Part shown: positions 26,309-34,530 of the stretch, one piece after another | Numbering within the stretch: position 1 is the stretch's first letter | How the letters are laid out: the number at the start of each line of letters is the position of its first letter | Assembly (NCBI GenBank): GCA_001648575.1 | Contig: LQXN01000061.1 | Span: 124,001 to 188,000 of the forward strand | Length of the DNA stretch: 64,000 bases | Reading direction: 5' to 3' | From: Sutcliffiella horikoshii DSM 8719 | GTDB taxonomy: Bacteria; Bacillota; Bacilli; Bacillales; Bacillaceae_I | The notes under the pieces: model-generated | The model's input: the letters and a program-made list of their open reading frames with translations, nothing else | Database searches by the model: none | What the model was told of the DNA's origin: nothing | Program-made: the position numbers and the translations under genes

Positions 26309-27202
26309 ATGTTTCAAAATATATATTTAAAAATCGGCGGGACCATGCTCCTTCTGTTGTTGCTTGTTACTTTCATATTTCCTTTTTTTCCTTTTATACA
26401 GGATGGGATTGAGGGGGGACGCGTGAAATTTTTGGAGGAAGGAGGAGCGATTACCGCGCCATACCCGCCTTCAAGTGAGCTTCTTTTGGGATCTGATCGG
26501 GATGGCAGGAGTCTGATCAGTGTATTGGTTATTGGAGCGAAGGAGACTTTATTGATCATTACCCTGATAACAGTCATCCGGTATGCAGTGGGGATGGTCC
26601 TGGGAGTTATGGCCTCATTTGGCAATCGTTTAATCAATTCTATATTAGATACGTTTGATCAGATGTTTGCCAGCTTGCCAGTCGTTTTTTTCGGCATTCT
26701 AATATTGACAATGCCGTTCATTCTTTTTCTCGATAATCGCTTTATAGTAGTTATTCTAATTATAGCGATGATTGAAGTGGGAAGAGTTGGTGTATCCATC
26801 AAGGATCAGATCATGACCATAAAAAAAGAACCGTATATAGATGCAGCAATAACTGTCGGAGTGTCACGGATGACGATGACAAAAAACTACTATCTTCCGA
26901 ATATGTTGCCAAGTTTAGTGGTACAGTTTTTCTTTGATCTTGGAAGGGTGGCATTGATTATTGGACAACTCGGTGTGTTCTCCGTTTTTGTCACTCAGGA
27001 ACTTGTACAAATAGACGCTGGTTACGCTAAGATCATCAATACTAGTAATAACTGGGCAACTTTGCTCGGGGAAGCAAAAAAAGATATTTATACAGCCTAC
27101 TGGATTCCATTGTATGCTGCGATGGCAATCCTTTACCTAATAGTCACCTTTAATATAGTTGGCGAAGGGCTGAGAAGGGTGTTTGAAAGGAAGCATGCTT
27201 AG
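26309..27202 (+). CDS. Opp/Dpp-type ABC permease, second subunit
   Basis: The OppC/DppC-type partner, about 297 residues. The N-terminal helix (about 8-28) is followed by the GSDRDGRSLISVLVIGAKETL motif typical of this class (usually LGTDxxGRDxxSRLIxGxRxSL), four to five more helices, and a coupling loop around KKEPYIDAAITVGVSRMTM. ATG 26309 is chosen over GTG 26303 because GGGGGGAG abuts the GTG. It starts 15 bp after the first permease. The stop at 27200-27202 is followed directly by degenerate copies of the dispersed repeat and then a terminator. Confidence 0.8.
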   Translation: MFQNIYLKIGGTMLLLLLLVTFIFPFFPFIQDGIEGGRVKFLEEGGAITAPYPPSSELLLGSDRDGRSLISVLVIGAKETLLIITLITVIRYAVGMVLGVMASFGNRLINSILDTFDQMFASLPVVFFGILILTMPFILFLDNRFIVVILIIAMIEVGRVGVSIKDQIMTIKKEPYIDAAITVGVSRMTMTKNYYLPNMLPSLVVQFFFDLGRVALIIGQLGVFSVFVTQELVQIDAGYAKIINTSNNWATLLGEAKKDIYTAYWIPLYAAMAILYLIVTFNIVGEGLRRVFERKHA

Positions 27203-27416
27203 CTTGGCTCCTCGGCTACGCTCTGCGGGGTCTCAAGAATGTCGCTATCCCCCCGCTGGAGTCTTCGCCTATTGCTCCAATCAACAGCTAGAATTTTAAA
27301 AGAAGATTAGTTATTGGGTTTATCAGTGGCCTTCCCTTCCTCCCGCGGGAGTCTGTGCGCCTTCCACTGCGATCAACTGAGGTTATCTATAAAATTTGAA
27401 CTTTGTCTACACACTT
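27203..27416 (-). repeat. Dispersed element, two truncated copies (C1 and C2)
   Basis: C1 (about 27203-27290) keeps the AGCC...CTCCTCGGCTA...GCGGGGTCT, CCGC...GGAGTCTTCG and ATCAAC segments of the family, strongly degraded. C2 (about 27333-27416) keeps the CTTCCTCCCGCGGGAGTCT...GCGATCAACT part and the CTTTGTCTACACACT end, better conserved. Both are in the orientation of copy A. The outer terminal repeat is lost at the left, where C1 begins within a few bases of the permease stop. The preserved end of C2 abuts the terminator hairpin at 27418. No coding frame is supported in this stretch. Confidence 0.7.
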
Positions 27417-27417
27417 A

Positions 27418-27452
27418 CATGAAATTCTCATATGAGATTTCATGTTTTTTTT
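27418..27452 (+). terminator. Terminator of the Opp-type permease pair
   Basis: CATGAAATTCTCATATG...CATG-type hairpin (27418-27444) with a long stem around CATATG, followed by eight T residues. It begins one base after the end of element copy C2. Confidence 0.85.
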
Positions 27453-27609
27453 GATTGTAAAAAGTCTTTCTTTTACTACTCACGAATCAAATTCCTCCAC
27501 ACATCGACTAAGAAGATCCCCTCATTTATTTGGAAGACTTGCTTGTGAATTACCTCCTTAAATATTCCCAATTATTAAAAAAGTACAGGTGAAACTAAAA
27601 GAGTGCTAG

Positions 27610-27648
27610 TGATAGCGCTTACAGACTGGTTGGATCCGGCAATATAAT
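27610..27648 (+). promoter_or_regulatory. Promoter with cre site for the monosaccharide importer
   Basis: TGATAGCGCTTACA (27610-27623) matches the CcpA cre consensus TGWNANCGNTNWCA at every position. It overlaps a -35 TTACAG (27619-27624), 18 bp before -10 TATAAT (27643-27648), so bound CcpA would exclude polymerase. The 27453-27609 stretch before it shows nothing else. Confidence 0.75.
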
Positions 27649-27694
27649 TAAGTTGTATTAATGGACACTAACCAAAACAGAGGGGGAGTAACAC

Positions 27695-28804
27695 ATGAAA
27701 AAGACATGGAAAGCAGCGTCGTTATTATTGGTTCTTATGCTTTTTACAGCAATGCTTGCAGCGTGTAACAACACGACAGGGGGAAGCGGGAGTGTAAGTG
27801 TGGGAATTGTTTTACCAACAAAAGATGAGCCAAGATGGGTACAGGATGAGCAACGCTTCAAGGATGCTTTGAAGGATTCTGATTACACAACGGAAATTTT
27901 GTTCAGCCAAGGTTCTTCTGCCAAGGAAAAAGAGAACGTGGAAACACTTATAAATAAAGGGATCGAAGTGCTGATCATCACTCCTCAAGATGGGGATGCG
28001 GCAGCATCAGCGGTCGAAGCGGCAAAAAAAGAAGGAATCACGGTTATTTCTTATGACCGTTTGATCACAAACACGGACGCAGTGGATTATTACGTAACGT
28101 TTGATAGTGTGGCTGTAGGTGCCGCACAAGGTCAGTACCTGATTGATAATGTACAAGGTTCAGGCGTACCCCTTTACTTGTATGCTGGTGCGGCTTCTGA
28201 CAATAACGCATTCCTTTTCTTTGAAGGAGCATGGAAAACATTACAGCCAAAAATTGCAGATGGCACCTTCAAAATTGCCAACTCCAGTGAAGCAGAAGCT
28301 TTAAAGGATACGGCGGAACTGACTCGTGACCAAATGAGTAAGATCTTAGGACAGGTAACAACAAACTGGGATCCGAATGAAGCAAAAAACAAAGCGCAAA
28401 CGCATCTGACTGCAGTGGGTGCAGATCTGAAGGGTAACGTAGCGGTACTTGCACCAAATGATGGTACAGCTCGTTCCATTGCAGATGTATTCGCCTCTGA
28501 CGGGGAAGTGACAAGCTTTTTTGTAACAGGACAGGATGCAGAAAAAGCTTCCATTCAATACATCATCGACGGAAAGCAATCCATGACTGTTTTTAAAGAT
28601 GTACGTACGCTAGTTACGGATGCGATGGGTATCGCAATAGAAATCCTTGACGGGAAAACGCCTGAAACAACCGGTTCTTACGATAACGGTGAAGTGGAAG
28701 TAAAAGCGAAGCAAACAGATGTCATCGTGGTGGACGAAGACAATGTGAAACAAGAACTGATCGACTCTGAATACTACGAAGCAAGCGAGTTTAGCGGACT
28801 TTAA
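27695..28804 (+). CDS. Monosaccharide-binding lipoprotein, ChvE/XylF family
   Basis: A periplasmic-binding-protein type I fold lipoprotein, 369 residues, with lipobox MLAACNN (lipid Cys near residue 24). Conserved ligand-site features include PTKDEPRWVQDE, the SYDRLITNTDAVDYYVTFD segment, GAASDNNA and a C-terminal GQDAEKASIQYII. The GQVTTNWDPNEA segment is closer to ChvE (multiple-monosaccharide importers with GguA/GguB) than to XylF. The start ATG follows AGAGGGGGAG. It is the receptor for the importer encoded by the next two genes, but a 447-bp gap with a 21-bp repeat array separates it from the ATPase gene, which may lower downstream expression. Confidence 0.88.
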   Translation: MKKTWKAASLLLVLMLFTAMLAACNNTTGGSGSVSVGIVLPTKDEPRWVQDEQRFKDALKDSDYTTEILFSQGSSAKEKENVETLINKGIEVLIITPQDGDAAASAVEAAKKEGITVISYDRLITNTDAVDYYVTFDSVAVGAAQGQYLIDNVQGSGVPLYLYAGAASDNNAFLFFEGAWKTLQPKIADGTFKIANSSEAEALKDTAELTRDQMSKILGQVTTNWDPNEAKNKAQTHLTAVGADLKGNVAVLAPNDGTARSIADVFASDGEVTSFFVTGQDAEKASIQYIIDGKQSMTVFKDVRTLVTDAMGIAIEILDGKTPETTGSYDNGEVEVKAKQTDVIVVDEDNVKQELIDSEYYEASEFSGL

Positions 28805-28830
28805 TAAAGTAAAAGTTGTGTTGGAGGCTT

Positions 28831-29030
28831 ATGACGGGATTAATCGGATATATGCCGGGATTTTAGTGAGTTGTGACGGGATTTTCCTTTAATATGAAGG
28901 GATTATAGCCCGTTGTGAAGGGATTGAAAGTTGATGCCTAAGATGAAAGCTGCGAGGTGGATCAAATTGCAGTTTTTGTGACGGGATACTACGCTCATCG
29001 GGATTTAACATTCTTATGCCGGGATTGATT
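28831..29030 (+). repeat. Degenerate 21-bp tandem repeat array
   Basis: A core (C/A)GGGATT preceded by TGA or TGC recurs at 28835, 28856, 28877, 28898 and 28919 (exact 21-bp steps), two decayed units (28940, 28961), then 28982, and after a 4-bp shift 28999 and 29020. About ten units in all. The spacers are not conserved, which excludes a CRISPR. The rest of the 28805-29251 gap holds only the ribosome site of the next gene (GGGGGTAAAAGG). Confidence 0.75.
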
Positions 29031-29251
29031 CAAACTTAATGGAACCAGGGCTCTATTTTTTAGAAATGTGGTCAGAAGTAAGGTAATCCCGCTCACCATA
29101 TAAACGAAACCTAGCCCAAAGCTAACTTCCCACCAACACAACATCAAAATTCATCACCAAAGGTACTTCGCGAAATAATGGTAGAAATCAGCAACCACCT
29201 AACCTATCACTATTTCGCCATTGTCATTGCTTTTGTTAAGGGGGTAAAAGG

Positions 29252-30772
29252 ATGAGCAGATATATATTGGAGATGAATGATATCTCCAAGGAATTTACAG
29301 GAGTCAAGGCGCTGAGCAATGTGAATTTCAAAGTGGAGGAAGGCGAGATTCACTGCTTGATCGGGGAGAATGGGGCAGGTAAATCCACACTGATGAAGGT
29401 GCTGAGCGGAGTGTATCCTTATGGAACGTATGATGGGGACATCGTATTTGAAGGGAATGTTCAGCAATTTAACAAAATCAGTGACAGCGTAAGTACCGGC
29501 ATTGCCATCATCTATCAGGAGCTTGCGTTATTTCCGGACCTGACCGTGTATGAAAATATTTTTGCGGGCAATGAAGTCAAGATTGGCGGAATCATTGATT
29601 GGAACAGGACGATTGTCGAAGCAAAGAGACTGTTGCGGAAAGTAAACCTCAACGTCAATCCGGATACACTTGTAAAGGATTTGAGTGTCGGGAAACGGCA
29701 GCTTGTGGAAATTGCCAAGGCATTAAGTAAAGAAGTAAAGCTCCTTATTCTTGATGAACCAACTGCTGCGCTCAACGAAGACGATAGCGAAAACCTTCTG
29801 GAACTTTTAAAAGAACTCAAAAAACAAAGGATCACCTGTATCATGATCTCCCACAAACTTAAAGAAGTAATCAGCATTGCCGACAAAGCGACGGTCATAA
29901 GGGATGGAAAGACGATTTGTACACTTGATGCTGCCAAAGGGGAAATCACGGAAAGTGTCATCATCAAGAATATGGTGGGAAGAGAAATTGAAGATATATA
30001 TCCGAAACGAGTGAAAAAGGCGGAAGGGGATAAAATCCTTGAGCTCCACAACTGGTCTGCCTATGATCCTCAGCTTGGAAGACAGGTAGTGAAGAACGTC
30101 AACCTTCATGTGAAAAAAGGGGAAATCGTCGGCATCGCGGGCCTGATGGGATCGGGGAGAACCGAGCTTGCCCTCAGCATTTTCGGAAACGCCAAGTCAT
30201 ATAAACTCCAGGGCGACATGATGTGGAATAACAAGCTTACTACACTCAAGCATACAAGTGATGCAATCAACGCAGGAATTGCTTATGTCACAGAGGACCG
30301 CAAAGACGACGGACTATTTCTTCTGCAGGATATAAAAATTAACATTACTGCAGCTAACCTTAAGGGAATCGCCACCAAAGGGGTCATCAACGACAATGAG
30401 GAAATCAAGGTCTCAGAACAATACAAACAATCCCTCCATATTAAAGCTTCCTCTTTGGAGCAGCTTGTTGGCAACCTCAGTGGTGGGAACCAGCAGAAGG
30501 TGTCGATTGGAAAATGGCTGTTTGTCGGACCGAAACTCCTTATCCTCGACGAACCTACCCGTGGAATCGATGTCGGTGCGAAATTTGAGATTTATACGGT
30601 GATGAATAAGCTGATAGATGCGGGTCTCAGTATCGTGATGATCTCCTCCGAACTTGGCGAGGTGCTTGGAATGAGCGACAGAGTCTATGTCATGGCACAG
30701 GGAGAAATAAAGGGTGAGCTGGAAATAGAAGAAGCAGATCAGGAAAAAATCATGCAGCTTGCTACGCAATAG
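29252..30772 (+). CDS. Sugar ABC importer ATPase with two nucleotide-binding domains (XylG/GguA type)
   Basis: A 506-residue fused ATPase of the monosaccharide class. Domain 1 has Walker A GENGAGKST, signature LSVGKRQ and Walker B LLILDEPTAAL. Domain 2 has the degenerate Walker A GLMGSGRTE, signature LSGGNQQK and Walker B LLILDEPTRGID. The length and the pair of domains match XylG, GguA and RbsA. It powers the transporter formed with the next gene and its lipoprotein receptor. It is also the only sugar ABC ATPase in the window, but this class is not known to serve MalF/MalG-type permeases. Confidence 0.92.
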   Translation: MSRYILEMNDISKEFTGVKALSNVNFKVEEGEIHCLIGENGAGKSTLMKVLSGVYPYGTYDGDIVFEGNVQQFNKISDSVSTGIAIIYQELALFPDLTVYENIFAGNEVKIGGIIDWNRTIVEAKRLLRKVNLNVNPDTLVKDLSVGKRQLVEIAKALSKEVKLLILDEPTAALNEDDSENLLELLKELKKQRITCIMISHKLKEVISIADKATVIRDGKTICTLDAAKGEITESVIIKNMVGREIEDIYPKRVKKAEGDKILELHNWSAYDPQLGRQVVKNVNLHVKKGEIVGIAGLMGSGRTELALSIFGNAKSYKLQGDMMWNNKLTTLKHTSDAINAGIAYVTEDRKDDGLFLLQDIKINITAANLKGIATKGVINDNEEIKVSEQYKQSLHIKASSLEQLVGNLSGGNQQKVSIGKWLFVGPKLLILDEPTRGIDVGAKFEIYTVMNKLIDAGLSIVMISSELGEVLGMSDRVYVMAQGEIKGELEIEEADQEKIMQLATQ

Positions 30773-30784
30773 GGGGTTATTATT

Positions 30785-31957
30785 ATGAATGTTATCCAGG
30801 AAGCCAGAACATTGATTCATGAAAACATCCGTGACTACGGGATGTATATTGCACTTTTTGCTATCATATTGACCTTTACATTTATGACAGACGGCCTGTT
30901 CATGTCGTCACGCAACATTAGTAATCTATTGGATTCTGCCGGCTATATCGCAGTACTTGCAGTAGGGATGACGCTTGTCATCGTCATTCGCCATATCGAC
31001 CTTTCCGTAGGATATGCGGCAGGATTCCTTGGGGCGATTGCGGCAATTCTCCTAACTCAAGCTGGGGTATCTGTCTGGCTGACGATTCCGATCATTCTAC
31101 TTCTTGGAATTGCGGTCGGTCTTTTCAATGGAGTGCTCATCGCCCAGATCGGAATTCCGTCCTTCGTTGCCACACTTGCAGGGATGCTTATTTTCCGCGG
31201 TGCTTTGCTGCAAGTGACAGAAAAGACTGGTACAATCATCATCCAAGATGATACCTTTAACGCCATCGGAAACGGCTACATCCCATCTCTTGTGGAAGTG
31301 AACGGCTTACATCTGCTTTCCCTTTTAGTTGGTTTGGTTGGTATTGTGCTATACATTTTCAGTGAGATCTCCACCAGGAAGAACAAAATCAAGTATGAGT
31401 TTGAAGTAGTATCAAAACCTATATTTGCACTGAAGCTGGTGCTTGTGTCCGCCATCATCGGTTATATCACATGGATACTAGCAGGCTATAACGGGTTCTC
31501 ATGGACGGTCATTATCATACTATTAGTAGTGATAATCTATCACTTCTTAACTACCAAAACTGTGCTCGGCCGCCATATTTACGCGGTCGGAAGCAATCCG
31601 GAAGCGGCACATTTGAGCGGGATCAATGTAAAGAAAATCACCTATATCGTATTCGGTTCGATGGGGATGCTTGCAGCACTTTCCGGTATCCTGTTCACTG
31701 CACGTCTGCAATCTGCCACGACGACTGCCGGAACACTTTTCGAGCTTGATGCTATCGCTGCTGCTTATGTAGGGGGGGTTTCCTCTGCTGGAGGAGTGGG
31801 GAAAGTGACGGGTGCGATCATCGGCGCGGTTGTAATGGCGTCTCTATCAAACGGGATGAATTTGCTTGGAGTAGGAATATCCTATCAGTATATGATCCGT
31901 GGAGGAGTACTTGCCGGCGCGGTAATCTTTGATGTCATGACCCGTAAAAAAAGATGA
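30785..31957 (+). CDS. Sugar ABC importer permease (XylH/GguB type)
   Basis: A 390-residue permease with about ten to eleven hydrophobic segments, longer than the RbsC type and typical of XylH/GguB. Conserved family segments are IAVLAVGMTLVIVIRHIDLSVG, GIPSFVATLAGMLIFRG and the C-terminal FELDAIAAAYVGGVSSAGGVGKVTG. It starts 12 bp after the ATPase gene behind AGGGGG and is followed almost directly by the sensor operon (3 bp to the next start), which suggests a single transcript. Confidence 0.92.
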   Translation: MNVIQEARTLIHENIRDYGMYIALFAIILTFTFMTDGLFMSSRNISNLLDSAGYIAVLAVGMTLVIVIRHIDLSVGYAAGFLGAIAAILLTQAGVSVWLTIPIILLLGIAVGLFNGVLIAQIGIPSFVATLAGMLIFRGALLQVTEKTGTIIIQDDTFNAIGNGYIPSLVEVNGLHLLSLLVGLVGIVLYIFSEISTRKNKIKYEFEVVSKPIFALKLVLVSAIIGYITWILAGYNGFSWTVIIILLVVIIYHFLTTKTVLGRHIYAVGSNPEAAHLSGINVKKITYIVFGSMGMLAALSGILFTARLQSATTTAGTLFELDAIAAAYVGGVSSAGGVGKVTGAIIGAVVMASLSNGMNLLGVGISYQYMIRGGVLAGAVIFDVMTRKKR

Positions 31958-31960
31958 TGA

Positions 31961-33052
31961 TTGAATAACTGGCTATCCCTGTTGGTTCCTTTAATACCAA
32001 CAGGGATTGTACTATTTTCATTAGGTGCTATGATGAATTTAGTACACCCAGATCGGGGGAAGGGGATATCACTTTTGCGGAAAATAGGGATTCTAGCAAT
32101 TTGCACTATTATTATTCTACTATGTCATCTTACTTTTTTATCCGCACAAAATGTCTTCCGATCTGATTTGCAGTTGCCCCAAACTCTAAGTTTTAGTAAA
32201 GAGGAACATCGTCTCGTTCTGATTACGCAGGATATGGAAACACCTTTCTGGGACAAGGTGAGTGAAGGTGCGAGAAAGCAGGCGGAAGATAGTGATGTGA
32301 GCCTTGAAGTATGGGGAAGCTACGGAAAGAATCGGGAGGAATTCCTGAAAAATATAGAGGTTGCCATACAGTCCAAAGTGGATGGCATCATCATTCAGGG
32401 ACTTGATACAGATGAATTCAAGGAATTGACGAAAGTGAAGGCTGCCTTTCATGGCATACCAATCATAACGGTGGCAAATGATGTCCCAATGGGGGATAGT
32501 ATTAGGCGTACTTATGTCGGGTCCGACCATTATGAAGCAGGTAAAATGATTGCGAGCCAAATTTTAAAGGATATGGGAAGAGAAGGGAAAGTCGTACTCA
32601 TGTATGACACAAACCAGGAATATTACCAGAAACAACGGATGAACGGGGTTCGGGACATGTTGAAATTCTACCCTGATATCCATTTGATTCATACCACGAC
32701 TGATGATACGAGGGAGCAGGTCATCGCTGCCACCCAGGATGTGATGAACAAAGAACCGGACATAGACGCTTTCATTGCCATCAATGCCAATGTTGTGGGT
32801 GCAATGATAGGGGAGATAAGTAAGCGTTCCCAGGTGGAACCGTTTCATATCTTTTCTTTTGACGATGGACCTGAGTCGTTGTCCCTCTTAATGCAAGGGA
32901 AGTTGGATGGGGTCATTGAGCAGTCCCCTGAAGAAATGGGAAGAAAAAGTGTCCAGCTGATGAAGGAATGGTTAAATGGGGATACCGTTCCACTTGATAA
33001 AGACGGGTATCTGACAGATATCAAAATCATGAAAGCGGCAGATGTCCAATGA
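31961..33052 (+). CDS. Membrane-tethered sugar-binding protein, XylFII-like sensor subunit
   Basis: A 363-residue protein: an N-terminal membrane region (hydrophobic about 4-24 and 40-62) followed by a type I periplasmic-binding fold (about 75-360) with LITQDMETPFWDKVSEGARKQA, DGIIIQGLD and TYVGSDHYEAGKMIA. It has no lipobox, so it is a membrane-anchored receptor outside the cell. With the histidine kinase and AraC-type regulator that follow, this matches the described XylFII-LytS-YesN system, in which XylFII binds xylose and docks on the kinase. It starts at TTG 31961 with no clear ribosome site, right after the permease stop. ATG 32033, behind AGGTG, is an alternative leaving one membrane helix. 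Its stop overlaps the kinase start (ATGA). Confidence 0.85.
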   Translation: MNNWLSLLVPLIPTGIVLFSLGAMMNLVHPDRGKGISLLRKIGILAICTIIILLCHLTFLSAQNVFRSDLQLPQTLSFSKEEHRLVLITQDMETPFWDKVSEGARKQAEDSDVSLEVWGSYGKNREEFLKNIEVAIQSKVDGIIIQGLDTDEFKELTKVKAAFHGIPIITVANDVPMGDSIRRTYVGSDHYEAGKMIASQILKDMGREGKVVLMYDTNQEYYQKQRMNGVRDMLKFYPDIHLIHTTTDDTREQVIAATQDVMNKEPDIDAFIAINANVVGAMIGEISKRSQVEPFHIFSFDDGPESLSLLMQGKLDGVIEQSPEEMGRKSVQLMKEWLNGDTVPLDKDGYLTDIKIMKAADVQ

Positions 33053-34476
33053 CAAGTATCCAAAAGAAAATTCTTACCCTTACCACGGTAGTATTGGTAA
33101 TCATGTCGGCAATTTGGATAGCGCTTACATACTACAACCATAAAACACATAAACAATATAACGATATCCTGCAACGGTATCTGAGCATGAATGAAGTGAC
33201 AAAGGCAAGTCAACAGCTTGTCACCGACTTGAATAACTATACCATTGATCCAACTCAAGAAAGTCTGGTCCAACTGACAGCAAGCAAGGAACATGTCCAG
33301 CAGGCAAAATACGGGGTTCATCATTTAAGAAACACAGAAAATGATTTTACCCTGACCAACTATATGAACCTAATCGACAGCCTAGTGGAAACAACCGACA
33401 GGTCCATCATGTTCCAGTCGGAAAATGATACAGAAGCTGCTGCACAGGAATTTGCCGAGGCGACCCGGATCACGACTTATATCTCAGAAATGACGTTGAC
33501 CTTGATTGACACAGAACTGAATACATTCGACCGATTTTACAGGGGGATCATTGAACAATCAGGCGAAGTGATCAAGCTGGGGATTTGGATTCTGCTGTTG
33601 ATCACCTGCCTTTTGATACTTGTCACCTATTGGTTCTCCCTTTCGATCACCCGTCCGGTATTCCAGCTGACTAAAGCGGCCAATGAACTGTCCAAAGGGA
33701 ATTTTGATCAACAGGTGAAAGTGGAAACCAATGATGAAATTGCCTTTTTGGCTAGGACGTTCGACCGGATGCGTATAAATATCAATAACCTGATTTCAGA
33801 AATAAAGCAAAAGGCGGCACTTGAGCGGGAGCTTCAGGAAAGTAAGCTTCTTTTGCAAGAAAGCCAGTTTAGAAGCCTGCAGAGTCAGATCAATCCTCAT
33901 TTTCTTTTCAACACCCTTAATACCCTTTCCAAAAAAGCCTATCTGGAAGGGTCCGAGGAAACGAGCGATCTTCTTGTGAGTGTGGCGGGGATTCTGCGTT
34001 ATAACTTAAAGCAGCAGGACCGATCAGTGACACTTCACGATGAGATCCAAGTATTAAAACAGTACATGGACATCCAGAAGGCGCGCTTTACCGATCGGCT
34101 GCAGTTGCATATGGATATAGATGAATCAAGCCTTGATTTGAAAATTCCAGCCCTTACCCTCCAGCCGATCATTGAAAATGCCGTCATCCATGCGGTGGAA
34201 CCGAAGGAAGATGGAGGAAACATCTGGTTCCGGGTCAAAAAGGAAGCAAATCAGGTGCTAATAGAAATAGAGGACGATGGAATGGGGATGTCTGAACAGA
34301 AAATACAACAGATCCTGAACGAAGAATCCCCTCCACCTACAGAAGGACATTCAACAGGTATCGGGTTCAGCAATGTCGTGAAACGTCTGCGGCTCTTTTA
34401 TGGATATGATGATGTCCTTGATATAAAAGGAATACAAGGCCAAGGCACTAAAGTTATTTTAAGAATAAATACGTAA
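33049..34476 (+). CDS. Sensor histidine kinase, LytS/YesM type
   Basis: A 475-residue membrane kinase. Helix 1 at about 10-27, an extracytoplasmic helical segment (about 30-175), helix 2 at 177-199, HAMP domain 200-252, a coiled coil, and the His_kinase/HATPase region. The phosphate-accepting His284 lies in SQINPHFLFNTLNTL, and N-box-like LQPIIENAVIHAVEP and G-box DDGMGMS follow. The small helical outer domain is unlikely to bind sugar by itself, which fits sensing through the preceding binding protein. It overlaps that gene by 4 bp and is followed 54 bp later by the response regulator. Confidence 0.92.
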   Translation: MTSIQKKILTLTTVVLVIMSAIWIALTYYNHKTHKQYNDILQRYLSMNEVTKASQQLVTDLNNYTIDPTQESLVQLTASKEHVQQAKYGVHHLRNTENDFTLTNYMNLIDSLVETTDRSIMFQSENDTEAAAQEFAEATRITTYISEMTLTLIDTELNTFDRFYRGIIEQSGEVIKLGIWILLLITCLLILVTYWFSLSITRPVFQLTKAANELSKGNFDQQVKVETNDEIAFLARTFDRMRININNLISEIKQKAALERELQESKLLLQESQFRSLQSQINPHFLFNTLNTLSKKAYLEGSEETSDLLVSVAGILRYNLKQQDRSVTLHDEIQVLKQYMDIQKARFTDRLQLHMDIDESSLDLKIPALTLQPIIENAVIHAVEPKEDGGNIWFRVKKEANQVLIEIEDDGMGMSEQKIQQILNEESPPPTEGHSTGIGFSNVVKRLRLFYGYDDVLDIKGIQGQGTKVILRINT

Positions 34477-34530
34477 CTATTGCTTCTATATAGTCCACTG
34501 GAAACTTAATAATGAAAGGAGTCAAATTTA

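Noticed and set aside
28889-29011. 40-codon minus-strand frame in the 21-bp array
   Set aside because: It arises from the repeat period being divisible by three; no ribosome site. Mentioned as a possible origin of the array, not as a gene.
28831-29030. CRISPR array
   Set aside because: The conserved core is only about 10 bases with an 11-bp variable rest and a 21-bp period; CRISPR repeats are longer and have 30-bp or longer spacers. No cas gene is present.
29515-30051. 178-codon frame opposite the XylG/GguA-type ATPase gene
   Set aside because: Ser- and Leu-rich antisense shadow of a strongly supported gene.
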